The notes under the pieces: model-generated
The model's input: only the letters and a program-made list of their open reading frames with translations
Databases searched by the model: none
Told to the model about the DNA's origin: nothing
Shown here: positions 51,734-60,672 of the stretch, in pieces
Position numbering within the stretch: position 1 is the first letter of the stretch
How the letters are laid out: each line of letters starts with the position of its first letter
Made by a program: the position numbers and the translations under genes
From: an uncultured Clostridia bacterium
GTDB taxonomy: Bacteria > Bacillota > Clostridia > Christensenellales > CAG-314
DNA: 64,000 bases
Direction of reading: 5' to 3'
Assembly (NCBI GenBank): GCA_934230325.1
Contig: CAKQEP010000002.1
Span: forward strand, 93,584 to 157,583

Positions 51734-52714
51734 ATGAAAAAAATATTTATCTTTTTTATCGTTGCGGTTTTGGCTCTTTCCTTTGTCGGGTGCGGCGGAA
51801 AGGAAGACGTCGTCCGCGTAAACGAAGTCACTCACTCTCTGTTTTACGCGCCCTTTTACCTTGCGGAAGCGTTGGGTTTGTTTGAACAAAACGATATTAA
51901 AATCGAGTTGACAAACGGCGGCGGCAGCGACGCAAGTATGACTGCCGTAGTTGCGGGACAGGCGGATATAGCCTTGCTCGGTCCCGAAACCACCGTTTAT
52001 GTCTATCAGCAAGGGCGTAAGGATTATCCCGTCGTTTTTGGTCAGTTGACAAAACGTGACGGCGCGTTTTTGGTGGGGCGCGGCAGTCAACCTAACTTTG
52101 ACTGGTCGGGCTTGGAAGGCAAACACGTCATTATGGGGCGCAAAGGCGGTATGCCCGCTATGACCTTGCAGTACGTTTTAAACAATCACGGGTACACCGA
52201 CGGCGTAAATATAACTATGGACTATACCGTGTCTTTCAATATGCTTGCGCCTACCTTTGCGGGCGGAACGGGCGATTACGTGACGCTGTTTGAGCCGACG
52301 GCTACTCAAATCGTAAATCAGGGCAACGGTCATATCGTCGCAAGCATCGGAGCGGCGGGCGGAGAAGTTCCCTACACCTGCTTTGTCGCAACTCAAAGTT
52401 ACCTCAAAGCCAACAAAAACAAACTCAAAACCTTTTTGAAGTGCGTTCACGATGCGACGATGTATCTTTTGAGCCACGACAACGACTCCGTTGCTCAACT
52501 TCTCGCGCCGTTTTTTACGGGAACCGACGTAAACGATATATCCAAAGCGCTCGCAAACTACCGCGCGAACGATACGTGGAAAACTACCCCGTCAATGACA
52601 AAGGACAGTTTTGAACGGCTTCAGGATATAATGCAAAACGCGGGCGAACTGTCAAGTCGAGTGGCGTTTGAAAAACTGATTGACAACAGCATTGCCGACG
52701 CGATAACGATGTAA
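51734..52714 (+). CDS. ABC transporter substrate-binding lipoprotein, NMT1/TauA-like
   Basis: This 326-residue protein has a lipoprotein signal (IFIFFIVAVLALSFVGCGG, lipid Cys at about 20) and an NMT1/THI5-like periplasmic-binding fold: HSLFYAPFYLAEALGLFEQN, GGSDASMTAVVAGQADIALLGPE, and KHVIMGRKGGMPA. The family binds thiamine precursors, sulfonates, nitrate or riboflavin. The downstream ATPase and permease are of the SsuB/SsuC type. The ligand cannot be read from sequence and no riboswitch is present. The start is the ATG after GGAGGA. Confidence 0.9.
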   Translation: MKKIFIFFIVAVLALSFVGCGGKEDVVRVNEVTHSLFYAPFYLAEALGLFEQNDIKIELTNGGGSDASMTAVVAGQADIALLGPETTVYVYQQGRKDYPVVFGQLTKRDGAFLVGRGSQPNFDWSGLEGKHVIMGRKGGMPAMTLQYVLNNHGYTDGVNITMDYTVSFNMLAPTFAGGTGDYVTLFEPTATQIVNQGNGHIVASIGAAGGEVPYTCFVATQSYLKANKNKLKTFLKCVHDATMYLLSHDNDSVAQLLAPFFTGTDVNDISKALANYRANDTWKTTPSMTKDSFERLQDIMQNAGELSSRVAFEKLIDNSIADAITM

Positions 52715-52766
52715 AAATCGCGGCGCAAGCAAAACAAAACCGCCAAAATCGTCAAAACCGACGCAA

Positions 52767-52800
52767 AAAGAGTTTGAGCAAAAATCAAACTCTTTTTTTT
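52767..52800 (+). terminator. Intra-operon terminator after the binding protein
   Basis: An 11-base perfect stem (AAAGAGTTTGA / TCAAACTCTTT) with a 7-base loop and further T residues. It lies between the binding protein and the ATPase genes, which have their own promoter, so the components can be expressed in different amounts. Confidence 0.85.
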
Positions 52801-52890
52801 GCGTTGATTTGTCCGAGCAAAACCGTTTTGTACTTAAAACCGCACAACGGTATTTTGTTTTTTGGACAAGCGGCAAAAAGGTTGTCCCCT

Positions 52891-52920
52891 TTCACACAAA
52901 AATCGAGCGACAAATATAAT
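52891..52920 (+). promoter_or_regulatory. Promoter of the ATPase-permease pair
   Basis: TTCACA (52891-52896), 18-base spacer and TATAAT (52915-52920), followed 15 bases later by GGGAGGAG and the TTG start. Confidence 0.6.
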
Positions 52921-52947
52921 ACTTTGTAAACATTCGGGAGGAGCAAA

Positions 52948-53745
52948 TTGCAGACGATTTTGAGTTTGAAAGACGTTTGTCTTACCTATTACAGCCAAAC
53001 GACGGAAACGCAGGCTTTAAACAACGTCAGTTTTGACGTCGAGCAAGGAGAATTTGTCGCTATCGTAGGTCCGAGCGGCTGTGGAAAAACAACCCTTTTG
53101 TCGTTGGTGTGCGGACTCATAAAGCCGTCGAGCGGACACGTTTTTTTAAAGGGAAAACCTGTAGAAAACACCAACGCTAACGTTGGTTATATGTTGCAGC
53201 GCGACCACCTTTTTGAGTGGCGAACGATATACAAAAACGTTATTTTGGGCTTGGAAATTCAAAAAAAACTTACGCCGCAAAACGTAAACAGAGCGCGCGA
53301 ACTTATCGAAAAGTACGGTCTTAAAGACTTTGCGACGAGTTATCCAAACAGGTTGTCCGGCGGAATGCGTCAAAGGGTTGCGCTTATACGTACCCTTGCG
53401 ACCGACCCTGATATGCTTTTGCTTGACGAACCTTTTTCCGCTTTGGATTTTCAGACGAGGCTCAACCTTTGCGACGACGTGTACGACATCATCAAAAAGG
53501 AACAAAAAACGGCGCTTCTCGTCACGCACGACATAAGCGAAGCGATAAGTATGGCGGACAAAATAGTAGTGTTGAGCAAACGTCCCGCTACGGTCAAAAA
53601 AATTTACCATACCGATACGAGCGAAGTTCTCACGCCCTTAAAACGCAGAGAAACCGCTCAATTTGCAAAACAATTTGAAGAAATATGGCAGGAACTAAAC
53701 GATGATAAAAAAACAACTCTCCCCCTTGCACGGGAAGTATCTTAA
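52948..53745 (+). CDS. ABC importer ATP-binding protein, SsuB/TauB-like
   Basis: This 265-residue ATPase shows Walker A GPSGCGKTTLLSLVCGL, a Q-loop YMLQRDHLFEW typical of nitrate/sulfonate/taurine importers, signature LSGGMRQRVALIRTLA, Walker B MLLLDEPFSALD, and switch His in VTHDISEA. The start is TTG, six bases after GGGAGG; no ATG fits. It overlaps the permease gene by 44 bases, implying coupled translation. Confidence 0.93.
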   Translation: MQTILSLKDVCLTYYSQTTETQALNNVSFDVEQGEFVAIVGPSGCGKTTLLSLVCGLIKPSSGHVFLKGKPVENTNANVGYMLQRDHLFEWRTIYKNVILGLEIQKKLTPQNVNRARELIEKYGLKDFATSYPNRLSGGMRQRVALIRTLATDPDMLLLDEPFSALDFQTRLNLCDDVYDIIKKEQKTALLVTHDISEAISMADKIVVLSKRPATVKKIYHTDTSEVLTPLKRRETAQFAKQFEEIWQELNDDKKTTLPLAREVS

Positions 53746-54508
53746 AAAAGTACGACTAAACAAACTTCTTGTTTTTTTGGGACAGGTGATTTTTGTCGTG
53801 GCGGCGTTTTTGTTGTGGGAAATTTTTGCAAAAACCGGCGTCATCGATAGTTTTATCACAAGCAGCCCTTCTAAAATTGCCGCAGAACTGGCTCGGCTCA
53901 CCAAAAGCGGCGAGATTTTTAAACATCTTTGGATATCCGCCAAAGAAACCGTAATAGGTTTTGCAATAGGCACGGGCTTGGGCACTGCCGTTGCCGTTTT
54001 GCTGTGGTGGTCGCCGTTTTTGTATAAAGTTTTCGAGCCGTATTTGGTGGTTTTAAACAGTTTGCCCAAAGTCGCGCTCGGACCTATCATTATCATCTGG
54101 GCGGGAACGGGACAGGCGGCAATCGTGACTATGGCGGTGCTTATTTCCGTCGTAATCACCACAATAAATATGACAAACGGGTTTAACTCCACCGACGAAA
54201 ACAAACTGCTTTTGTTAAAAACGATGCGCGCGACAAAGTTGCAGGTTTTTTGCAAACTCGTGTTTCCGTCAAATATCCCCGCCTTGCTCGCAACGCTAAA
54301 AATAAACGTCGGTATGGCGTGGATAGGTACGATAATGGGAGAATATTTGACTTCTAAAGCAGGACTCGGATACCTTATTCTTTACGGCGGACAGGTGTTT
54401 AAACTCGACCTCGTTATGACCTGTATACTCGTTTTGTGCGTGGTTGCCGCCGTCATGTACCTTTTGGTGGCGATGCTGGAAAAAGCGTTGGTCCGGTGGA
54501 ACAGATGA
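53702..54508 (+). CDS. ABC importer permease, SsuC/TauC-like
   Basis: This 268-residue membrane protein has about six helices and the BPD_transp_1 coupling motif region (LLLLKTMRATKLQVFCKLVFPS). Segment ITSSPSKIAAELARL ahead of the first core helices is typical of the SsuC/TauC/ThiX group. It starts within the ATPase gene after AGGA. It completes the importer with the two preceding genes. It ends 17 bases from the end of the convergent YkvI-like gene. Confidence 0.92.
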   Translation: MIKKQLSPLHGKYLKKVRLNKLLVFLGQVIFVVAAFLLWEIFAKTGVIDSFITSSPSKIAAELARLTKSGEIFKHLWISAKETVIGFAIGTGLGTAVAVLLWWSPFLYKVFEPYLVVLNSLPKVALGPIIIIWAGTGQAAIVTMAVLISVVITTINMTNGFNSTDENKLLLLKTMRATKLQVFCKLVFPSNIPALLATLKINVGMAWIGTIMGEYLTSKAGLGYLILYGGQVFKLDLVMTCILVLCVVAAVMYLLVAMLEKALVRWNR

Positions 54509-54525
54509 CGACGTTTTGCGGTTTT

Positions 54526-55542
54526 TCAAGTTTTTTCAAACTCGCATTTTGTCGCTATTACTCGACTACGTTTTGCGTTTTTTATGCAATCGAAGGCAAA
54601 ATAAGCTGCAAAAAAGATTCCGACGGCGGACACGAGCGGGTACAGATAATTTACTATGTTTTTAAACCCCGCAAAGGACGCCGCAAACGCCGCGCAAAAT
54701 ACAGTGAGAGAACAAACGAATCGATTTTTGATTTTTGCGTTTAACTCTCTTATCAGCGGATACGCGCTTGCGCACATAGTGGTCATTATACTCGCAGTCA
54801 CTACGACGCCGTACGTTTTGCCCCGTACGGCGTTTTTTGCCGCTAAATCCACGAGCGGAGCGATTTTGCTTTCCGACGCGTTGACTTTTGCGATAATCAA
54901 ACATATCAACGTCGAAAGAATTGCGCCGCACGCCAAACAAAAGACGTTTTTTTGCTTTTTTGAGTAATTTTTTGACAAATCGCACAAAATACCCGCCAAA
55001 CTTACGGTGTTTAACGAAACGTAAAACAACGAGTTGACCGCGCCTTTTGCTACGGTTCCGCTAAAATCAAAGTTTTTGTCGGCAAAACAAACTACCAAAA
55101 TACCGCCCACCATCACGGGAGCAAGTATAAAGTATACCTTTTTTTGGTTTTTAAAGTCAAAACAACAAAAAATCATACAAAACAAAAGCGTAAACAGTTT
55201 TGCAAAGGGTACGCCGCCGCTTTTTCCCGCTACTATGTCGGCGTTGGTCTGCGCGCCGCCCGCCATAGCGCACAACACGACGAAACACGACACGGCAATC
55301 GACGCTCTGTAAAAAACGTTAAAAAGTTTTGCGGACTTTTTTTCTTCGCACAAATACGCTCCAAACTCCGTGCCCGCGCGCAAAAACACAAAAAACAACG
55401 CAAAACAGCACGCCGCCGCAACAAACGGGTTTGCGTTTTTAAAATACAACAAAATTTCCTGACCTGTGGCAAATCCCGCCCCTATCACGGCAGCCGTAAC
55501 CGCGCAAAGGTCTGCGACAAAAACAAAAAAGGACTTTTTCAT
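54526..55542 (-). CDS. YkvI family membrane protein
   Basis: This is a 338-residue protein with about ten membrane helices. The first helix contains IGAGFATGQEILLYF, the hallmark of the YkvI group (APC superfamily relatives, COG3949). The transported substrate is unknown. The start codon lies in the loop of an 11-base inverted repeat (55529-55568) formed partly by its own first codons. No strong ribosome site is present. The gene stands alone. Confidence 0.82.
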   Translation of the reverse strand: MKKSFFVFVADLCAVTAAVIGAGFATGQEILLYFKNANPFVAAACCFALFFVFLRAGTEFGAYLCEEKKSAKLFNVFYRASIAVSCFVVLCAMAGGAQTNADIVAGKSGGVPFAKLFTLLFCMIFCCFDFKNQKKVYFILAPVMVGGILVVCFADKNFDFSGTVAKGAVNSLFYVSLNTVSLAGILCDLSKNYSKKQKNVFCLACGAILSTLICLIIAKVNASESKIAPLVDLAAKNAVRGKTYGVVVTASIMTTMCASAYPLIRELNAKIKNRFVCSLTVFCAAFAASFAGFKNIVNYLYPLVSAVGIFFAAYFAFDCIKNAKRSRVIATKCEFEKT

Positions 55543-55568
55543 ACTTCTATGGTATTAAAAAAGTCCTT
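55529..55568. repeat. Inverted repeat enclosing the YkvI-like start codon
   Basis: The arms AAGGACTTTTT (55529-55539) and AAAAAGTCCTT (55558-55568) are perfect complements. The 18-base loop contains the ATG of the gene. If transcribed, the hairpin could control start codon access. Confidence 0.7.
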
Positions 55569-55648
55569 GATTTATTATCGTATAAACTTTGTGGCGGTAA
55601 AGGTCACAAAGCAAGCCGCTTTAAAGCAATGGACAAAAAAATTAAAAC

Positions 55649-57316
55649 TTATCCTTTAATATCGTCGCTATCCGCAAAAATACGCTCCGTCAACGCCGCC
55701 ATTTCCTTATATTTTACGCCGAAAAGGTTGCTTATCGTTTCGTCGTTTAACTGCTCGAAACCGCAGTTGCGGGCAATGCACGCCGCCATAACGGCAATAT
55801 CCCAGTCGGTAACCAATCCGCATTCTATCACCCGCGATTGAACTTCTTTGCCGACGGAGATAATTTTTGCGATAAATTTTTCGTCGGACAAGTATACGGT
55901 GGACAGTTTTGCGATGCACAGCAAAACTTCTTCCTCCACCACGTGCGGAATGTTTTTAGGCACGTCAAGGGCGGTAAAAAAGCCGTCTTTGACAATAAAA
56001 AACTTTCCCCTAACGCCGTTTAACAGCAAACAGAAAAATACTTTTCCCTTTACCGATACTTCGAGATTTTGGTTGAGCAACAGACTCTTTAGGTACGGCG
56101 TACTCTTTTTCTTGTCCGTTTCCGCTACTTTACCTATCAATTCGTCGTGCAAATCGGGTTCTAAAACGGTGTCAAACGCCCAGTCTATCTGACCTTTTAA
56201 CTTTTTGTCCGACCACATCGAATAAAAATCCGGCGCAGTACGCAAAAAAGTGATGGTTTTTGTCATTGCCGAAATGGGTATCTGCGGAAAATAGTCCAGT
56301 CTTTTGGGTTTGCCTACGTGGGTTTTTAGCGTGTACTCGTCGATATAATTTTTATAATACCGCGCTATGTGGTCGTCAGGATCTACGACGAGCATATTGC
56401 CGAGAATTTTTTTTGCTTGTTCAAACCGCTTGCTGTTGAATGCGGAAAAAAAGCAAAGCAGGTTTACGTCGCGATTTAGCGAGCCGGTAACTTCCAAAAA
56501 TCTTTTTAACCTTTCGTACGCCAAATCGTCCTTTTTCAACTCGCAAAAAGTGGTGGCTATTTTAAAAAGTCGGTCGGGCTCGTCACCGCAATCGACGGCG
56601 GCAAGTTTTGCGACTACTTCCTCGCACTCGGCGTCTTTACGTTGCAGGTAATACGCGCAAGCAAGGTTGCTGAGCGCAAAAGCGTCGTCGGGAGAAATCT
56701 CCAACGCTTGTTTTGCGTACTTTTCTCCGTTTTCAAAATCGTTGCTTATTATACAAGTGAAAGCAATGCCGCTTTTTGCCGACGCGTCGCGCGGAAACGC
56801 CTCTTCTATCTCCAAAAAAATGTTGCGCGCCTTTTGCATGTCGCCTACTCGTATTGCGGCGGCGGCGTAATCTTTGAGTTGCTCCGCTCTTTTTTTGCTC
56901 ATCGGGTGAACGAGAGAAAATCCCGCTAATTGCGAACGCTGTTCTTCCCGCACAAACTCGACGTCTATTGCCGACGCGTCAAATACGTCGGTTTGAGAAA
57001 ATTTGCCAAAGTAATACTCCGTCAAATCAAAACGTTCAAGGTCGGCAAAATTTTGGCTCAACAACAACAATACGTCGCTGTCTTTGGGGTCTGCGGCAAG
57101 CATCTTAAACAACACGTCGTTGGACGTTTTGTATTGTTCGGCTTCCGCCAACTCGCCCGCCAACGCGTACAAGACGTTTTTTGACGACGGGTTTTGTTTT
57201 AGCGCGCGACGAATCAACGAGATTGCCTCGACGCGCCGTCCCTTGTCGGAATATTCTTCCGCCATACTCAAAAGAGTTTGGGCGGATACGTTAAAATCAA
57301 GCAGATTATCTTTCAA
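55649..57316 (-). CDS. Tetratricopeptide repeat protein
   Basis: This 555-residue protein is made of helical repeats with TPR character in the first 330 residues (segments such as AISLIRRALKQNPSSKNVLYALA, read in two parts, and LEISPDDAFALSNLACAYYL). A long unassigned helical C-terminal half follows. There is no signal or membrane segment, so it is a cytosolic scaffold or adaptor. The start is TTG with AGAGGA six bases upstream. It is the last gene of a run with a membrane protein and a zinc-ribbon protein, suggesting a shared envelope or protein-assembly task; the precise role is unknown. Confidence 0.8.
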   Translation of the reverse strand: MKDNLLDFNVSAQTLLSMAEEYSDKGRRVEAISLIRRALKQNPSSKNVLYALAGELAEAEQYKTSNDVLFKMLAADPKDSDVLLLLSQNFADLERFDLTEYYFGKFSQTDVFDASAIDVEFVREEQRSQLAGFSLVHPMSKKRAEQLKDYAAAAIRVGDMQKARNIFLEIEEAFPRDASAKSGIAFTCIISNDFENGEKYAKQALEISPDDAFALSNLACAYYLQRKDAECEEVVAKLAAVDCGDEPDRLFKIATTFCELKKDDLAYERLKRFLEVTGSLNRDVNLLCFFSAFNSKRFEQAKKILGNMLVVDPDDHIARYYKNYIDEYTLKTHVGKPKRLDYFPQIPISAMTKTITFLRTAPDFYSMWSDKKLKGQIDWAFDTVLEPDLHDELIGKVAETDKKKSTPYLKSLLLNQNLEVSVKGKVFFCLLLNGVRGKFFIVKDGFFTALDVPKNIPHVVEEEVLLCIAKLSTVYLSDEKFIAKIISVGKEVQSRVIECGLVTDWDIAVMAACIARNCGFEQLNDETISNLFGVKYKEMAALTERIFADSDDIKG

Positions 57317-57336
57317 TCAAAGTCCTCTAAAAAGAA

Positions 57337-58242
57337 TCAGTTGTACGCTTTTTTACGCTTTGTTACCTTTTTTTCTACGGGGTGGTAGATGGAGAATATC
57401 TTCATCATGTGCGTCTGCCATACCAGCGGAATATAAAATAATCCTATCATAAGAATGAGTACGGCAAGCAAAATCCAAAACGTGGTTTTGCCAAGCAACA
57501 AAACGAGGTACACCGGCACAAACGTCATTACGACGTTGAACAAAGTAGAAGTAATATACTTAAACATTATTCCCCAAGCGGTGCGCATATTTACGCCAAG
57601 ACTCTGTTTGTAAGTCGCGGTAACGCTAAAAAGCGTAAAGCAATACGTTACAAACAGCGCAAACACTATCCAAAGCGCGATATTTATCAACACTTTCAAC
57701 GCGACGGCAAGGTTTGCGATAGCCATATTCAACTCCATTATTCCGCACAAAGCGGCGGCAATAACGGCAATACCTATCACCACTACCAAACCGCATTCGT
57801 AGATGCCTTTAAAAAAGGTTTTAAACACTTTTACTCGTCCCGTCCAAAAGGCGTCTCTAAGCACGCACAAGCCGCCCGCAAGGGCAAATCCGAAACAAGT
57901 TATGCACGGTATCGTCAACAGCCAGAATTTTGACGAGTATCCGTTTAAAACGGAAGTCGAATACTCTTGCAGTCCCGCCCAGTACACAAATCCCATACCT
58001 ACGGAGGAGTTTGACGGCAACGTGGCGTTGAAAGCAGAAGTCGCTACCATATACTTGTAATATACTACGACGAGCGGCGCGAGAAACACGCACATAAGCA
58101 AGTTGAGTCCGAAAATTTTGAACATATCCTTACTGTAAATGTACTTGAAAAATCCGCCTGTGGACAACTCGTTTACGAGTTTTTCCACGTGTCCGCTACG
58201 CTCGTTTAAAAGCACTATTTTATCGTTTAATTTATCGCTCAT
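57337..58242 (-). CDS. Polytopic membrane protein, possibly YesL/DUF624-like
   Basis: This 301-residue protein has about six membrane helices after a 40-residue soluble start and a short basic tail (VTKRKKAYN). The pattern in the first helix (FKIFGLNLLMCVFLAPLVVV) resembles YesL-type proteins, but the similarity is weak. No catalytic motif is visible. The ribosome site AGAGGA precedes the ATG. It lies between the zinc-ribbon and TPR genes with short gaps, so all three are probably cotranscribed. Function unknown. Confidence 0.75.
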   Translation of the reverse strand: MSDKLNDKIVLLNERSGHVEKLVNELSTGGFFKYIYSKDMFKIFGLNLLMCVFLAPLVVVYYKYMVATSAFNATLPSNSSVGMGFVYWAGLQEYSTSVLNGYSSKFWLLTIPCITCFGFALAGGLCVLRDAFWTGRVKVFKTFFKGIYECGLVVVIGIAVIAAALCGIMELNMAIANLAVALKVLINIALWIVFALFVTYCFTLFSVTATYKQSLGVNMRTAWGIMFKYITSTLFNVVMTFVPVYLVLLLGKTTFWILLAVLILMIGLFYIPLVWQTHMMKIFSIYHPVEKKVTKRKKAYN

Positions 58243-58255
58243 ATCGTTTTTCCTC

Positions 58256-58954
58256 TTAAGGTTTGTAAATTATTCTGTGGCAGTTTCCGCAACGGACAAA
58301 ACCTTTTTCTTCCAGCGTCGCTATGGATACTTTGGGCAAGTCCACTCTGCACCCGCCGCAACGGTCCGCTCCTTCCAACGGTACAAACGGGCGCGAAACG
58401 TTTTGCGTTTTTAACTCTTTGTAAATCGCAAGCAACGACGGGTCTATCTTTTTTTCCAACGCCGCCTTTTTGCGTTGAATGTCTATCATTTCCGGCTCTC
58501 TCGTTTTGCGTACCGAGTCAAATTTTTCCTTCGCTTCGCCGTACTTCTTTTTGACGCTCGGAAGTTTGGTTTTGTAGTCGTCAAACTGCTTTGCGATTTT
58601 TTCCGCTTCCTCCGCTATTTCTGCCGCTTCTCGCTCGATGGCGGCAATCGTCTTGGATAGGTCGGCAAGTTTTTTGCCGAGATAGTTGAGTTCGTCCTCG
58701 TCCAAAGACTTGTCCACCTGCAAGGAATATTCTTCTACAAACGCAACGTTGCTCTCGTATTGCTTTTTGAGAGTCGCGTACTTTGCGTTGAGGTCGGCGG
58801 CAATACCTTCCATCTTTTTTAAATTTTCCTCGCTTTCTTTGAGATATTGAAGGTATACGCGCGTCTTTTTGCGTTCCTCCGTGTTGCTCAACTCTACCTC
58901 TATCGCTCTCAATCGAGCGTCGAGTTCCTGATACTTTAAAATATTGTCCATCAT
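58256..58954 (-). CDS. Coiled-coil zinc-ribbon protein (COG1579 type)
   Basis: This 232-residue protein consists of a long coiled coil (about residues 10-170, rich in Glu, Lys and Leu) and a C-terminal C4 zinc ribbon: CGGCRVDLP followed by VRCGNCHRIIY. This is the COG1579 family, predicted nucleic-acid-binding proteins often next to trmK and rpoD. Three candidate ATG codons are clustered. The one at 58954 has the best spacing to AAAGGA, while that at 58960 overlaps the trmK stop in an ATGA. Length and order fit the family. Confidence 0.88.
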   Translation of the reverse strand: MMDNILKYQELDARLRAIEVELSNTEERKKTRVYLQYLKESEENLKKMEGIAADLNAKYATLKKQYESNVAFVEEYSLQVDKSLDEDELNYLGKKLADLSKTIAAIEREAAEIAEEAEKIAKQFDDYKTKLPSVKKKYGEAKEKFDSVRKTREPEMIDIQRKKAALEKKIDPSLLAIYKELKTQNVSRPFVPLEGADRCGGCRVDLPKVSIATLEEKGFVRCGNCHRIIYKP

Positions 58955-58956
58955 AA

Positions 58957-59589
58957 TCATAATCCTTTTAGCAACGACACAATTTCTTCCCTGCGGTCTT
59001 TTACCGATTGAGAAAAAGCCTTGTTTAATATAATATCACACTTTTGCTTTTCCGACAGTAAATAATTGTTAAAATCTTGGCAAAAATCCGCCAAATTTGT
59101 CTTGCCGTATTTTATTTGCTTTTCGTCAAGCAAGTCGCCGCCGCGTTTGAGCAGCATTAAATCGTAATACTTGCCGTCAAAAAATTTTTGGTCGTACTCA
59201 AAAAAATAATCTTTTTGCAACGCTTGCCGTAATTGCGGCGCACCCCTCATCGGGTTTAACACAAGGCTCTGCGGCAACTCTGTCGCTTGGGAAAGTATCG
59301 CAAGAATTTCCTTGCCGCCCATTCCCGCAACAACCGCGCAATCCGCCGTTTTTCCGCATAAACCCGAGCCGCAAAAAAACTCGCATCTGTCTTCTACGCC
59401 TCTCCTTTTTGCCAACTCCCGCGCTTTGGCTAACGACGGTGCGCTTATGTCGGTAAAAATAACCTTCTGCGCCTTTTTGCACTCAATCGCCGCAACGCCG
59501 AGTTTGCCGTGATCGCAACCGACGTCCGCCAAAACGTCGCAAACGGGCGCGAGAGAAAGTATTTTTGACAGTCTTTTTGTAAGGCTCAA
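58957..59589 (-). CDS. trmK: tRNA (adenine(22)-N1)-methyltransferase TrmK
   Basis: This 210-residue class I methyltransferase modifies A22 of certain tRNAs using S-adenosylmethionine. The SAM motif is VLADVGCDHGKLGVAAI, the family-specific CAVVAGMGGKEI follows, and LVLNPMRGAPQLRQAL carries the conserved catalytic NP-like segment. The start is TTG, seven bases after GGAG that overlaps the rpoD stop. The position directly downstream of rpoD is classical for Bacillota. Confidence 0.93.
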   Translation of the reverse strand: MSLTKRLSKILSLAPVCDVLADVGCDHGKLGVAAIECKKAQKVIFTDISAPSLAKARELAKRRGVEDRCEFFCGSGLCGKTADCAVVAGMGGKEILAILSQATELPQSLVLNPMRGAPQLRQALQKDYFFEYDQKFFDGKYYDLMLLKRGGDLLDEKQIKYGKTNLADFCQDFNNYLLSEKQKCDIILNKAFSQSVKDRREEIVSLLKGL

Positions 59590-59593
59590 TCCT

Positions 59594-60655
59594 TTACTCC
59601 AAAAAGTCTTCCAACTTTTTGCGCTTGGACGGGTGACGCAACTTGCGCAACGCCTTTGCTTCTATCTGTCTGATACGCTCTCTCGTAACGTTAAACTCCC
59701 TGCCTACTTCTTCCAGCGTGCGGGGGCGTCCGTCGTCGATACCGTACCGCAACCGCAAAACTTTTTCTTCGCGCGGGGTGAGTTTGTGCAGTACGCATAT
59801 CATTTGTTCCTTTAACATCGAGTACGCCGCTACGTCGCTCGGGGCCGCCGTCTTGTTGTCCTCGATAAAGTCCACGAGATGCGTGTCTTCTTCCTCGCCG
59901 ATGGGCGTTTCTAAACTGACGGGGTCTTGCGCTATCTTTTGAATTTCGATAACTTTTTCTTCCGGCAAATTCATCTCGCGCGCAATTTCTTCCGGAGTGG
60001 GCTCTCTGCCGTATTGCTGCAATAAACTGCGGCTGACGCGTACTTGACGGTTTATCGTCTCTACCATGTGTACGGGTATGCGTATGGTGCGCGCCTGATC
60101 CGCTATGGCGCGGGTTATCGCTTGCCTTATCCACCACGTCGCATAAGTAGAAAATTTGAAACCTTTTGTGTAATCAAATTTTTCTACCGCCTTCATCAAG
60201 CCGAGATTGCCTTCCTGTATCAGGTCGAGAAACAACATTCCGCGACCAACGTAACGCTTTGCAATGGATACCACAAGCCTAAGGTTTGCTTCGCTGAGTT
60301 TTTGCTTGGCGTCCTCGTCGCCTTCTTGCATGCGACGGGCAAGTTCCGACTCTTCTTCGCCGGACAAAAGCGGCACTTTGCCTATGTCTTTAAGATACAT
60401 TTTTACGGGGTCGTCAATGCTGACGTCAACTATCCCTTTGGCAAGGTCCATAGTGCCGGGCGCAACGTCAACGACGTTTATGTTGGCTTCGTCCATCGAC
60501 TGATAAAGTTGCGCGTTCTCCTCCGCCGTGAGATTAAGCCGCATAGACTCTATTTTTGCCTCAACTTCGTCGTACGTAACGTAGCCCTTCGCACTGTCCT
60601 TTTTGATTTCGGCAATAAAGGTTTGTATTATATTTTGTTTTTCCGTATCTTCCAT
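59594..60655 (-). CDS. rpoD: Primary RNA polymerase sigma factor RpoD/SigA
   Basis: This 353-residue group 1 sigma-70 factor has a reduced region 1.1, region 1.2 (DPVKMYLKDIGKVPLLS), region 2 (DLIQEGNLGLMKAVEKFDY, YATWWIRQAITRAIADQ) and region 4.2 (LEEVGREFNVTRERIRQIEA). It recognises the TTGACA/TATAAT promoters seen across this window. The start follows GGAGGA. It lies 17 bases after dnaG in the same transcript, the usual macromolecular synthesis arrangement. Confidence 0.98.
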   Translation of the reverse strand: MEDTEKQNIIQTFIAEIKKDSAKGYVTYDEVEAKIESMRLNLTAEENAQLYQSMDEANINVVDVAPGTMDLAKGIVDVSIDDPVKMYLKDIGKVPLLSGEEESELARRMQEGDEDAKQKLSEANLRLVVSIAKRYVGRGMLFLDLIQEGNLGLMKAVEKFDYTKGFKFSTYATWWIRQAITRAIADQARTIRIPVHMVETINRQVRVSRSLLQQYGREPTPEEIAREMNLPEEKVIEIQKIAQDPVSLETPIGEEEDTHLVDFIEDNKTAAPSDVAAYSMLKEQMICVLHKLTPREEKVLRLRYGIDDGRPRTLEEVGREFNVTRERIRQIEAKALRKLRHPSKRKKLEDFLE

Positions 60656-60672
60656 ATATGTCCTCCGTTTGG

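Noticed and set aside
51689..54508. Thiamine (TPP) or flavin riboswitch for the NMT1-type importer
   Set aside because: The leaders are 15-25 bases long and show no riboswitch core.
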